Positions 10,791 to 21,561 of a DNA stretch of 64,000 nt are shown here, piece by piece. The stretch is from Tillandsia leiboldiana (taxonomy: Eukaryota; Streptophyta; Magnoliopsida; Poales; Bromeliaceae): the NCBI GenBank assembly GCA_029204045.2, contig JAQNDB010000294.1, positions 1 to 64,000 on the forward strand, read 5' to 3'. Positions within the stretch are counted from its first letter, which is position 1. Every line of letters starts with the position of its first letter. A program made the translations under genes and the position numbers. Below the pieces are notes generated by a model that saw only the letters and a list, made by a program, of their open reading frames with translations, was not told the origin of the DNA and searched no databases.

Positions 10791-13554
10791 TCCGGGCCCC
10801 CTTACAGTTCAGGAACACGATAACCTCGGAACAACACGCAGAAGGTACCAACCAGGGCCCGAAAGTTTCGGGAGACCAACACCGACAACCCTATCAACAA
10901 GAACAGGTTCCAGGCTCGGCCCCCGTGGCTTCCGTCCCGACAAAGGAATGGCCCCTAGAACCCAGACCGCTCGAATCCTCTCGAGTGGGAAAGTTTACAA
11001 GAAAAGGTGACATTTATTACCGAAAATCATCTTGATTTGAGGGGAAACCCATTTTTAATGATTTTTAGTTCTTTTAGGAAAAGCAGTTAGAAAACAAGTA
11101 TTTTACACCCAAACCCCAAAGGGCTGATGCCTTTGTCCAATCAAACAAGAACAGACTCCAGCGGCCCTCCGATGCTTGGAAGAAAACATTGGTAGACTAA
11201 AATCATTTGTATGTCAAAAAGGTGCTGGGTTCTAGGTCCAGCTAACACTAGCACACAACTGCCACTAACACAGTGGCGACAGCACAAACAGGGATACAAG
11301 ACCTCCCGGGACTACCGTTTACCCAAACGGCTCCCGGCACAGATAAGCGACCCACTACAACTACCAGACTCCACTCTGCTCCCAAGCACGAGTGCAAATG
11401 CATCCCACACTAAAAGAAAGTCCCGACCTCTCGGCCCACTACCCGGGCGAGGATAACACTATGTCCAAAAATAGAAGAAACAGTGTGGATGTCTAATCAA
11501 AAATAACCCTAGCCCAAGTGAGGGTTTTCTACTGGTCTGGTTACACATGCAACATATGACGGGGGTGCTAGGTCAGGTTCCAAGATAACTAAAATTCAAC
11601 AGATAGAAGGAAGTAAAAGGTCACAAGATCGTCAGATAATACTAGGAATAACAATTCCAACATTCTAGCATGCTACTCAATAAATTCACTATCATGCATG
11701 ATCCTACATCAGTAGAATTACTGTACAGTCCAACAAGCTTGGAGACAAGGCCACCCACCTGAAACTGGACGATCCGATGCCCGATCTGGCTGAATTTTGG
11801 TATGAGTAATCCTTATCCTCTCAGAAGTCCGATGCCATGAAAATCATCCAAATCTGCCTCACGGATTGGGCACAATCACTGAAACAATGCACACCGCGCA
11901 ATCAAATTCCAGAATTTCAGCAATTGAAATTAAGTTAAAGAAAATGTAGGTGCAGCCCCAAATACCTCAAGATGAAGTTCCTAGCAGTAAAACAAAGATA
12001 TCCAGCTCCATACAAACATCTTCAAGTCCTCAAAATCCACCATTAATTTCCCTTAACATTCAAACACCACAAATATCACAATGCTCTCCAAAACTGCTAA
12101 CATAAACTTGCTAGCATTTCCAAGCTTAATTAGGGGCTTTTCCAAAGGGATTTATCCACAAATCACAAAGAGAATTTGCTCACCTTGAAGTTAAGAAGAA
12201 GCCCCAACTTGAATTTCTGAAAAAGGCCTTGTATCCACAGAGTTATCTGCATTCCAAGGTGCATTGCTCGAATCAAAACTAAAACAGGGACTGCAGTAAT
12301 CCTTATAACATCACTTGGACAGATCATTAAAGTTACCTAACCAAACTTGCTCCAAATCCTACCAGAGAGGTACCATTGTTTTCCTTGTCGAGAGCAGATA
12401 CAATTTGAGCTAAAGAACTCTAAATTTCATGCTCGGATGAAGGAGAAAACCCATAAACACTTTGAACTATCCACCAAGTTCCATCTGTACACGAATGCAG
12501 CAAGGTGTTCCACAGATCATGCATAAACCCTAATAAAAACTCAGATCTGGGGAGAATGGTACTTACCAATATTGTAGATCTTCGAGTCCTGGAAATTTCC
12601 CCTTCTCATCCTACTGCGCAGAAAGGCCAAAACACTGAGGACTGCTCAGGATTCCAGACTTAAATGAAGGGTCCCAAAGATGCCCTTAAAACACTGTAAA
12701 ATCATGAGATCTGAGGGAAGAGTTGAATACAAAGATTGTAGCCTTACCTCTTGTGAAAACGTAGAACCAAAAATGAGCTCAAAAGTCCAAGAAATGCGTC
12801 CTGGGGAATTTTCGTACTGAAAAGCGACGGAGAAGGCTGTGAAGCAGCAATGATGATATCCTCAAGTGTTGATGGAGAAGATGATCCAAATGACCTCCAA
12901 AAATCCTCCAAAAATCTAGTGTTGTAGTAGAGAGGTTGGAGAAGCACTGGTAAAAACCCCACTGAGAAAAACCTCTCCAAAAGCCCCAAAATGGAGAAAG
13001 AAAACTCCATTTAAACATTGAAGAAGAAGAATCCCCAGGATTTAAGCTCCTGTCGCTACAGTGTTGGGCCGGCCCGCGAATGGGCGCGCGATGCGTGGCG
13101 GGACCTTATTCGCCCGCGCCCGAGGCCGCCCGCGCCTCTGCCCGCGCCTGCTGCGTGGGCCGGGCTCGCTGCACCGCGCCTCCGCTCCTGCCACGTGGTG
13201 TACGGACCAAATGGGAAGCCGCCACGTGGCACCCCTTCCGGTCCACCGGTCTACCATGCACCCGAAAACACTGTAAACTTCGGGTTGCCCGTTTTCGCGC
13301 GTCCGGACTCAGAAAAATACATGCAAATAGCCGATTTTCAACGTTTTTCCGCGCTGAATCCAAATACGAAGTCCATTTTGCAAGAATCCATTACTAATTT
13401 TTGGCGAAACTCCCCATTAAGCAATCTTGATCCATTTCTCGCACTGAGTCCGTTTCTCGGGTCCGATTTTCGCGCAACCAACACTATCCACAGAAATAGG
13501 CCTCCACAAGCTGTCGATCACGCTGTAATGACCACAAATATCCGGGTCTTCATA
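10786..13554 (-). mobile_element. Minus-strand gypsy LTR, right arm
   Basis: Continuation of the split LTR from 1-1008. On the minus strand it follows the 5' three quarters of the family LTR. Blocks near 11137 (TGTTCTTGTTTGAT box), 11500-11580 and 11690-11770 match well; 11800-12900 is diverged. The GC-rich, CACGTG-bearing promoter zone is at 13040-13260, and the LTR start is at 13554, where the terminal TG appears mutated to TA. Together with 1-1008 it comes close to a full 3.8-kb LTR. Divergence from the inserted copy is clear, so it is older. Open frames such as 13018-13566 are compositional. Confidence 0.78.
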
Positions 13555-13974
13555 GTGACGGTGTAGTTCTCACACCCTCTGTTGGTGACAGATTTTTTAG
13601 AGGCATCTACCCCTATTCCTACTCCTATTGCCGCACCAGCTGATCGAGGTAAGGGAGTCGCGAGCTAGTTCCCTACCCGTCTTTGGAGTATAGCGGTACC
13701 CCGTTTTGGAGCTTTGTAGTACAGTCTGCTGGATTATTGTAGATAGTTACTGTTGAGAGTTTTATTTTCGAGAGACTTATGTATTGTGAGGTTCAGACTT
13801 GTACTATTTGGAGATGTATTTTTCTAATTTCAGTAGTTTACTTTTCAGCTCTGATATCTGTAGAGCTATAGTATTATCTCTTGCAGGTTAGACGCTTCGT
13901 CTATCCGGGGTTTTTCGTATGGGCGGCAGATCTGTTGGCGGGTCCGGGTCGCAGTTTCGACCCCGGGGCGTGAC
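13555..13974 (+). repeat. Plus-strand LTR 3'-end fragment, same family
   Basis: From the GTAGTTCTCACACC block to GGGGCGTGACA it follows about 4370-4773 of the complete LTR, with more divergence. The U5 hairpin position (13903-13920) is present but partly unpaired. No primer site follows, so this is a remnant or a broken solo LTR. The minus-strand LTR ending at 13554 probably inserted into it, making three nested layers. Confidence 0.75.
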
Positions 13975-15171
13975 ATGAGGTGTTTTGGGAGTTTTTGCAC
14001 ATCGTTTTCTTCCCCGATAGAGGTTGGTAATCGAACCAAGGTAGAGGATGTGTTTGGACCATGGAGTCCAGCCCTCCTCTCCTCTTTTATTATGTTTTTG
14101 ATATATCTATTTCACGGGATAAGGAAGGACAGGGTGTTGAATGTTTTGGCAAAATTGGTACATACAAAAAGGGACAAGGATGAACACTTGACATTATCGG
14201 GTACAGCTACCGCGATCTAGTCTACAGGTACAAGATTATGGAGCTCATGGCGCAGTCACGTGCACCAGCGGTTTGGCCACCGCAAGGGTGTACTTTTTCG
14301 GGGAAGTGGTCTAAGGACCCGTGATCTCTACGTGGTGATTTCGTAGGGGCCCTCTGAGGTACAACGGGGAGGGAAAAAATGGCACCAAAGGAATGAGCAG
14401 GTTTCGTAGTTCCTTAGGTCTACGGATTGGATGTTCCGGATTGGATGTTCCGGATTACGGTTTGAGATGTCATATTTACTTTTGTACCTATTACAGCATG
14501 TTGTTTTTATTATGTTATCGGTTTTCCTTCCTATGTTTTAAGTCACTGACTCCCACCATGTGACAGGTTCCGGCAGGGACGGAGGAGAGGCGTCGGCTCA
14601 CGAGTGACTCGCATTACGTCATTCTGGTGACCCTTTTTACTCCTCTTTCGATCATTACATTGGGTGGATAATGGTGCATGATACTTGAACAGATTGTGAT
14701 GTGGATTGTGATGTGACAGGGATGTAGAAACACTTGAACGCCGTGATGGCATTGGGATGATGAACTTTTAGTCTTTCATTCTTATATTGTGATGGTTATA
14801 TGTGGAATGTGGAGATCTTTTGAAAAGCTAGAACAATTGCGAAAAGGATTTCTAAAACAAAAGTGTCGGTTAGGCACTATTTTAAAACCTTGTGACTTTA
14901 TCCTTGCAATTTGGAGTATGCCGAGCGGGCGAGTTTCTTTCAAATGATGTAAAAGTTTAATTGATCCCTTATTTGAATGTGTGTATGTTAAACTGGTGAT
15001 GATTGGTGTTTGTATGGTATGCGACGCCATGCATGTACAAGGGAGACTCTGTCCGGTTAATGAGAGTGATCTTGTTTATGTGGCGGGTCTGGGCACGTGC
15101 CAGGTGTAAAGGCTTTTAGAAAATAAAAAATTGGGTCGTTTTCCGCTTTCAAACCACTCCCGGGGCGTGAC
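13975..15171 (+). repeat. Decayed gypsy LTR-like stretch
   Basis: The end (15161-15171, GGGGCGTGACA) is a typical gypsy LTR terminus. The block at 15027-15110 (GCATGTACAA, GGAGACTCTGTCC, TATGTGGCGGGTCTG) is homologous to the U5 part of the minus-strand LTR at 43870-46434. A hairpin ACTCT / AGAGT (15046-15067) occupies the U5 hairpin position, followed by GGCGGGTCTG (15082-15091). The left border and the origin of 13975-14500 are unclear, and the small open frame at 13975-14220 has no recognisable domain. Confidence 0.45.
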
Positions 15172-15803
15172 AATGGTTTTGTAATTAATTCAAATGGTTA
15201 AATGCAATCTCAGAAGAATGATGAACAATTTCTCTTTTGGTTTCAGTATGTAATTATTTTTAAATTGGAAGGTATAGCAAGTTGAATTTCAGCTTAAGAT
15301 TTTATGTTGGAACATTGGACATCATTGATATATTCCTACTATAAGCCTATTTGAAAGAGTTAAATTTAGCTTTTTGATGAGCCTATTGATGTTTCTATAT
15401 TATTTAAGAATCTAAGAAGCAAGTTTGGGCTGTTGTGTTAAAGATTAATGGGACATGTATAGCAGATTTTGTGTTATTTTCTACTTGTCTGAGTTTCAAA
15501 AATTCTGCGCACCCGGTAATGTTTATGCCATAACTTTTAATCCGACAAGGATTTTGAGGAGTTCTCAGGTTTGCTGGATAGATATCGACCAGAGGGGTGT
15601 GTCGCCGAAAGTTAGATCGATCGAGTTCTAGATCTTTGAGCTAGCAGGTGGGTTGTTGAGCACATCGAAATTGCGGCCTACAAGTCGACTCAACTAAAAG
15701 TTGGCATAGTGTGGTTTGGATGTTTACTATCTTACATTTGATCAAAGCATGTTTAAACTTGGGATTTATGTGAGAATTACTTCTTTATGTGTGAGAACCA
15801 TTT
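15172..15803. other. Unassigned AT-rich DNA
   Basis: About 630 bases with no long open frame, LTR terminus or repeat array that I can recognise. It may be old genomic DNA or an unrecognised element remnant into which Sirevirus A inserted. Confidence 0.5.
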
Positions 15804-16030
15804 TGTTACGGAATTTGAGTTGGCGTATTTCATGAAATTGGTTAAGTCTTGAAGATTGAAGATGAAGAAGTTTGGATCATATACCTCAATCTCAAGAAAG
15901 AAGAATTCAAAAGGATCAGGTACGTTTAACTAAAGATTTATGGTGATCCGAATACTTCTTATAGTGTAGAAACACTTGGTTGAATTTTTAATTGCATAAA
16001 AATCAAAAACTGGACATTTTACATGTTCAG

Positions 16031-16326
16031 AGTCCGGACCGGGCATTACAGTCCGGACCCCGAACATAGGATGGTTCATGCGCAATTCCAGTCCGGACCT
16101 TGGGATTTTCAGTCTGGACCCCGAACGTGGTATTTGAAGGAATTGCATGAACAGTCCGGACCGTGAAATCCAGTCCGGACCCCGAACGTTCTTTTTTCTG
16201 GAAAAAATTTGTTTCGCTGAGACAGTCCGGACTGCCCATTCCAGTCCGGACTGTCGTCCTGTAAAATTCCAAAAATGATTAGTTTTTTATGCTTATCTTC
16301 TTCCAAAAGTTTCAAACCTATAAATA
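16031..16326 (+). promoter_or_regulatory. Sirevirus A LTR promoter with AGTCCGGAC repeats and TATA box
   Basis: Eight copies of a palindromic box (core GTCCGGAC, one variant GTCTGGAC) lie at 16031-16255 as four pairs with short spacing; several second members are followed by CCCCGAAC. The TATA box at 16319-16326 (CCTATAAATAGA) lies about 65 bases downstream. Repeated palindromes before the TATA box are reported for Sirevirus LTRs. A binding protein is not known to me. Confidence 0.7.
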
Positions 16327-16437
16327 GACCCTACGATTCATTTTAGGGAAACGTGGAAAAATACGACCGAAATAGAAAAATCCACATATAGAGAAGAAAG
16401 GGAATCAATAGATTAAATTCTATGTTTCTTCATCTAT

Positions 16438-16540
16438 ATTGATTAATTTGATTCTAGGTTTTCCAAACTCAGATTTTGAGTAGAATCAAACTAATGAATA
16501 CTTAGATGGTATTTCCGATCTATTTCTAATCTAAGTATTC
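16438..16540 (+). other. Two long leader hairpins
   Basis: Hairpin 1 has 19-base arms at 16438-16456 and 16481-16499 with a perfect 9-10-bp inner part (TTTGATTCTA / TAGAATCAAA). Hairpin 2 has perfect 12-bp arms, GAATACTTAGAT (16496-16507) and ATCTAAGTATTC (16529-16540). They overlap by four bases, so the full stems exclude each other at the border. Both recur in the LTR at 35840-37185. GGCGGATC follows directly. Confidence 0.7.
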
Positions 16541-16584
16541 GGCGGATCATCACCACCCAAAAACAACGATTTTCCCAAAATCTG

Positions 16585-16761
16585 CGCGTGGACTCGCGTG
16601 GCCTTGTGGATTCAAGGTGCAACCGCTCTCGTGGATTCGGAGCGAGGTACGTTCGTGGATTCGAAGCGTGCTATTGGGTGAAGACCGTGGATTCGGTCGG
16701 ACGTCGTGGACTCGACGTTGGACGCTGTGGATTCGGCGTTGGGCGCTGATCGTGGATTCGA
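16585..16761 (+). other. Array of eight mini-hairpins with invariant TGGAYT loops
   Basis: Stems, all around a TGGATT or TGGACT loop: CGCG/CGCG (16585-16598), CCTTG/CAAGG (16602-16617), GCTC-T-CG/CGGAGC (16625-16643), TTCG/CGAA with outer ACG/CGT (16649-16669), GACCG/CGGTC (16683-16698), ACGTCG/CGACGT (16701-16718), ACGCTG/CGGCGT (16722-16739) and TCG/CGA (16750-16761). The loop stays the same while every stem differs and remains complementary. It lies in the transcribed leader, upstream of gag. A Gag-binding packaging signal is a reasonable inference, unproven. Confidence 0.75.
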
Positions 16762-16819
16762 GAAGCGTTGCGGAGCGAGCGGAGAAGATCAACTAGGAGC
16801 GTATGGAAAAGGTTGAGTC

Positions 16820-16824
16820 GTAAG
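16820..16824. repeat. Target site duplication GTAAG, left copy
   Basis: GTAAG precedes the solo LTR (TGTGATGACCC at 16825) and recurs at 20267-20271 after its CA end. The uninterrupted relative at 36940-36960 reads straight across the junction. Confidence 0.92.
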
Positions 16825-17424
16825 TGTGATGACCCAGACTTTTGTAGAAGCTTTTGCGGCTTTATCAGTGACTATAGGAAGCTCACACAGTGTTATGGAG
16901 CTTGTAGAATCGAAATTGGATTTTTAAAATAGACCCGGCGCGAAAATCGGATCAAGTGAGCCTTTCCGGGGGCTTTCGGCAAAATTTCGGATGAGAATTT
17001 GGAAAATCGGACAACGGATTTGGACTCAGCGCGCGAAAATGATCAAAATGGTGTATTCACTTTATTTTCGGTGCCAAAGCACTGTTCACCGGAACAGTAA
17101 CTCCGGCCGCCGGAAAATACTGTTCCGGCGACCGGCGGCAGGCGGCGAGCGGCGGCGCACGGCGGAGAACAGCAGTGCAGCGGCGGAGCAGGGCCGCGGG
17201 CAGCGCGGGCAGGCGCGGGCGGGCGCGGGCAGGCGCGCAGGCTGGCGGTCCACAGAATAGGCGTGCACCGGGAGCACCGAAGATGCTGAATGCCACATGG
17301 CAGCCTCTGATTGGTTGGACGGCGTCAAAGGAGGCGGCGGCGGCTGTGACACGCGGCATCCCCTGATTGGCCGACAGGATCCGGAAGACCCGGCGCGTGG
17401 ACCGGGCTCGTGCGCCCCGTGGAC

Positions 17425-17707
17425 CACGTGGGACACGTGTCCACTGTTCTTTGGCGGGCGCCGCCCGCGTGGCGGGCGAGGCGCCGCCCACGTGCGCCAC
17501 GTGGCGCCCAGCCATTGGCGGGCGCCGCTGGTGCGGTGTTCGAGCGGGAACACGCGGCGGCGCCCGACTCGCGGGCGCCGCTGTTCGCTGTTCGGGGGTG
17601 ACGTGGCGCGCCCGGGTGATTCCGGGCGCTGGTCGCGGGCCGGGCTGCGGCCCATTCGGGCGCCCGAATTTGGGGGTGCGCCCGAATGTTTGGTGGGCTA
17701 TAAATAG
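17425..17707 (+). promoter_or_regulatory. Solo LTR promoter: four G-boxes and TATA box
   Basis: CACGTG at 17425, 17434, 17489 and 17498; TATAAATA at about 17700-17707 (GGGCTATAAATAGCCC, itself palindromic). The arrangement matches the U3 of the LTR at 1009. A CTGTTC / GAACAG inverted repeat lies upstream near 17082-17097. Confidence 0.7.
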
Positions 17708-20193
17708 CCCACCACCCCTCTTTTCTTCTGCCTTTCTCGAGTTTTAGAGAGAGAATCTGAGGGTGCGACCTTAAGAAGACTTCTTCCTCTCTCTGTCCTC
17801 CATCTCTCTAGGAAGTTCTGGAATTTTTGGAGTTGCCGACAGCGAGTCATCTGCGACGCGGCGCGCTTCGACGTTTCCTCTTTTTCGGTCCATTTCCGTC
17901 GCAGTTCAGTCAGGATTTTCCCGTGCGCAAACCAGGAGGAATTTTTGGACGATTTCTTCGACAGCGTGTTTCTGAGAGGTAAGGCTTCGATTTCCGTGTT
18001 GATTGTTTCGCTTTATTTTGGGTTTTTGGCATGGTTCCCGAGGCATCTTTTGACCCCATTTTCTGTGATGGATTTCCTGGACAGCATGGGCTTGTTGATT
18101 TTATATCTTGGCATAGGAACATCGGATCGAGGCGTTTAAAAGTCGATTTTGATCTACTCGTCGCAAGGAACGTTCCCGTATTTTTCTTGGATTTTTCTGA
18201 ATTTCCCAAAAGTGAGAAATCACTGTTTCTCCAGAGTTAAGTGCTACAGTTTTTTTGGGGAATTCTTTAGGGATGGTTACCTTGTCGAATTTATATCTTG
18301 ACCTGCAGAACTCGGATTTGGACGTGCAGGTACTCGTTTCGAAGGTATCGACGCGAGGATGGCTGTGATATTTTTATTGGAATTTTCTGGGCATTTTCAG
18401 CAGGTGAAATAAGGGCATCTTTGGGACTGATTTCTGTATGTGTATGCGGGGGTAGTTTTTGGGATTTATGGACTTTATGTTGTACCCAGGAGAGTTGCGG
18501 GTATTACTGGACCCTTTGGAGTAGGAGATTTGGATTTCCTGGTATTTTCAGCTGTGGGATTTGGACAGTCAGCTCTTCATGTGGGTAGTTGTTGCTTACC
18601 TCTTACTGTGATTTACTCACTAAGTTTATTTAGAGGATTCCCTATTTGGACTTATTGATTGATTACCATGCATGATTGAATGATATAAATGCGAGCCTAT
18701 CATTTGAGATTAATTATGTGGATATAGCATGTTGGAAATATTACTGGGATAATATTGTTGTTGGAACATGATCATTGAGATATTTTAATAGTGATAATTA
18801 ACATGCCGTGTAGCACATAGATTTTATGAAAGTTGGTTAAATGGATTAAGTATTGGGACATGATGACCTATCTATGTGCGGGTACCACTTTGGGATTTAT
18901 TATGGACCAGGGATTATATACATGTGTAGTTGACTGATGATTTTAGCATGATGGTTATATTTATGCAGAGCTATTATTTAATACACATGTGGAGTTACTG
19001 TTTGATACACTTTCTTTTATCTTTCTTGAGGACTGTTGCATGCTTGTTTGGACATCTAGATAGGCCACTATTTATTGCTACACTATCATGTTGGGATTTG
19101 ACTTAGGAGAAACCATGATTGTTTTCTTTCTCCTTCTCATTTTGACTTTTGATTCATATTGCTCGGGTTCGAGCAGGGGTTTGGGATAGTGTAGTCGGGA
19201 CTTTGGAGTCTAGGACAGGTCGTACTTGATTATGGATTGTGGGGCATTGTGGTAACCGCGGATATTAGGCGGTTGACCAGATGTTGGTTATTTCATCAGA
19301 TTGTGGACTTGTGGGGTATTGCGGTAACCGTGGACATTAGGCGGTTGACCGGATGTTTACCTTTGCATCAGATTGGGGTTTTCTTTAGTGGAGGGGTTTT
19401 CCACTTTGATCATAGTCATGATCCAGTCCTGCTTTTATGATACTTATGACATGGTTACTTTCCTCGTGTGGGTAGCTCCCCTCGAGTGCCACTTCGAAGC
19501 GTGCGGGGTACCAAGTGAGTACCGGACGACATTGACTCATTGCTATCACTTTGGTGCGGATCAGGTTGCACGATGATGATAGCGGCAGCAGGCGGTACCA
19601 GTTTTTACTGGTGACTAGATTGGGTTTATTTGGACAGATGCGGTTACTGATGCATACTTACCGTCATTCATTTTGGCACTGCATTTAGAGGCATATTAGT
19701 GGTAGTTCCTTCTTATCTGTAGTTTTATAGCTTACCACTTTCTTCATTCTTTGCCTCTGGTAGACTTAGTGGGTACGTCGGAGTTTGAGGCTTTACCCAC
19801 AGGGGGAGGCTACTGGTTTACTAGTGGTTCTCACCCCCACTGTTGTTTTTCTCTCTTTCTTTTCCTTGTTTTGCAGAGTCTTCTGCGGGAGCTGTGGGGC
19901 CATCGGCAGCTGATCGAGGTGAGGGGATCGCTGAGTAGATAGATCTCCTGTGAGGCTGTGAGCTGCTGTTAGACAGATATTGTACTCCTTTTACTCAGAC
20001 TGTAGTAGTTCACTTTTATTTTGTGGTCTGGCTTTGGCCAGCTGGGTGTATTATTTTGGTGAGCTGGGAGTTTATTGTATTTTTACAGCTTATTTCTTTT
20101 CCAGTCTGAGATATTATGTAGTTCTTTTAGTTCAGCTCTATATTATGCTCTTTTATTGTACATTTATATCTGAGCAGGTTACCGACGCTTCGT

Positions 20194-20215
20194 GTACATG
20201 AAAAATTCCATGTGC
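20194..20215 (+). other. U5 hairpin of the solo LTR
   Basis: GTACATG (20194-20200) pairs with CATGTGC (20209-20215), seven pairs with one G-U wobble, between the same flanks (GACGCTTCGT, GGCGGATCTGTTGGCGAG) as the unrelated stem at 4701. Confidence 0.65.
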
Positions 20216-20266
20216 ATGGCGGATCTGTTGGCGAGCCCGGGATCTGGTTTCCACCCGGGCGTGACA

Positions 20267-20508
20267 GTAAGTGTGTACGGTAAATCACCTTGTACGTGTT
20301 TTAATTCTAGTGGATTTCGCCGTGTGATCGGTCCCGTGGTTTTTTACTCCAGTTTGCAGTTTTTCCACGTAAAAATCTTGCGTGTTATTTTTATTTCCGC
20401 ATTGGGTTTTATTGCGCACTGATTTTTTGAGTGTTTATGGTTTACACCTATTCACCCCCCTCTAGGTATTTTTTCCCCTATTTAGATCCAATTATACATA
20501 ACCCAACA
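20267..20508 (+). repeat. Sirevirus A 5' LTR, second part
   Basis: Continues the LTR after the solo insertion and ends ATACATAACCCAACA, matching the LTR end at 37185. Its first five bases are the right copy of the GTAAG duplication. Confidence 0.88.
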
Positions 20509-20510
20509 AG

Positions 20511-20522
20511 TCTTATCAGAGC
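20511..20522 (+). other. Sirevirus A primer binding site
   Basis: TCTTATCAGAGC lies two bases after the LTR end. It matches the initiator tRNA-Met primer complement except at two of the first bases. Confidence 0.75.
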
Positions 20523-20541
20523 GGGAATAGGGTTGTAAACA

Positions 20542-21561
20542 ATGGTTGAAGGTGGAAACATCAGCAGACCCCCGTTATTCGATGGAACAAATTATGCCTA
20601 CTGGAAAGTACGGATGAAAGCATTTCTTATTCCCATCGACGAACGGGTGTGACAATCTATCGAGTTAGGATGGTCAAATCCAACTGAAGTTATTGTTGAT
20701 GTTCACACCATCAAACCTAGGTCGAAATGGACCAAGGAAGAGATAGACTTATCTTCTTACAATGGCAAAGGAATTAATGCTTTATTTAATGCCTTGTCTC
20801 AAACTGAATTCTCTCACGTCTCAGCATGTGAGACTGCAAAAGAAATCTGGGATGTTCTTCAAGTTACACATGAGGGAACTAACCTTGTGAAGATTCAAAA
20901 GCTGCAAATGCTTACGGGCAGATTTGACTCTATTTTCATGGCAGAAAATGAATCATTCACAGACTACTATACACGATTGCAAGACATCGTAAACACATGT
21001 GCTAACTTGGGAGAGAAGATTTCAGAATTTAAAATTGTAAAAAAGATTTTAAGAACTCTTCCTGAAAGATTTCGTTCCAAGGTTACGGCCATTGAAACTA
21101 TTAAACACCCGGACAAAATCCGTGTAGAAGAATTAGTTGGTTCATTACAAACTTATGAAATAACATTTCCTACTAACTATTCTTCTGGAAAAACATCTAC
21201 TTCTAAGTCTTCAGGTTTTGCGTTGAAAACAACAAAAGAAGAAGACGCGGATTCATCCTCCTCAGGCGATGACGAGAACCTATCTATGGAGGACTTTGAG
21301 AAGCAGCTTGCTCTCTTGACAAGAAATTTTCGCCGAAACTTTCGAAGGGGTAATTCTAGTAAAACTCCATCCTCCGGAAAGTGGAAGAAAGGCAAAGGTT
21401 TTTCAAGCCAAAAGTCAAGAAAGCAAGAAAGTTTTTCAAAGGACAAGAAAAGCTCAGAAGGACAAGTCCAATGCTTCAAGTGCCGAGGATACGGCCATAT
21501 CTCAACGGAGTGTCCAAATAAGAATCCGTCCAAGAAGAAGGCGATGCAAGCCGTCACTTAG
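20542..21561 (+). pseudogene. gag: Sirevirus A gag, two nonsense codons
   Basis: Gag forms the particle and binds genomic RNA. The frame opens at the ATG at 20542, 33 bases after the LTR end. The N-terminal part (LFDGTNYAYWKVRMKAF) is the copia-type Gag (UBN2) signature; a basic, Ser-rich region and one CCHC zinc knuckle (CFKCRGYGHISTEC, near 21471-21512) follow. A TGA at 20650-20652 interrupts codon 37 and a TAG at 21559-21561 cuts the link to pol. Both lie at positions where tryptophan is expected and fit G-to-A transitions. Without them gag and pol would be one frame, as in many copia elements. No frameshift is seen. Confidence 0.88.

Larger units (their letters stand above)
15804..16824 (+). 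repeat. Sirevirus A 5' LTR, first part
   Basis: Starts TGTTACGGAATTT, as does the LTR at 35840. It holds paired palindromic repeats (16031-16255), a TATAAATA box (16319-16326), two strong leader hairpins (16438-16540) and an array of eight small hairpins (16585-16761). It stops at the GTAAG target of the solo LTR and resumes at 20267. Confidence 0.88.
16825..20266 (+). mobile_element. Solo LTR of a gypsy family, inserted in the Sirevirus LTR
   Basis: 3442 bp from TG to CA with GTAAG duplications and no internal region, the footprint of LTR-LTR recombination. It is a relative of the LTR at 1009: GC-rich U3, clustered CACGTG boxes, TATAAATA, the 'gtttgg..acttagtgggta' and GAACTCACCC-like blocks, then GACGCTTCGT plus hairpin plus GGCGGATCTGTTGGCG near the 3' end. 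It interrupts the Sirevirus leader just after the mini-hairpin array. Its open frames (for example 17057-17707) are GC-composition artefacts on both strands. Confidence 0.93.

Noticed and set aside
13018..13566. 182-codon frame
   Set aside because: Lies across the GC-rich promoter zone of the minus-strand LTR; no domain, composition-driven.
17057..17747. Several 126-189-codon frames on both strands
   Set aside because: GC-rich U3 of the solo LTR; overlapping frames on both strands with Arg/Ala/Gly/Pro bias.
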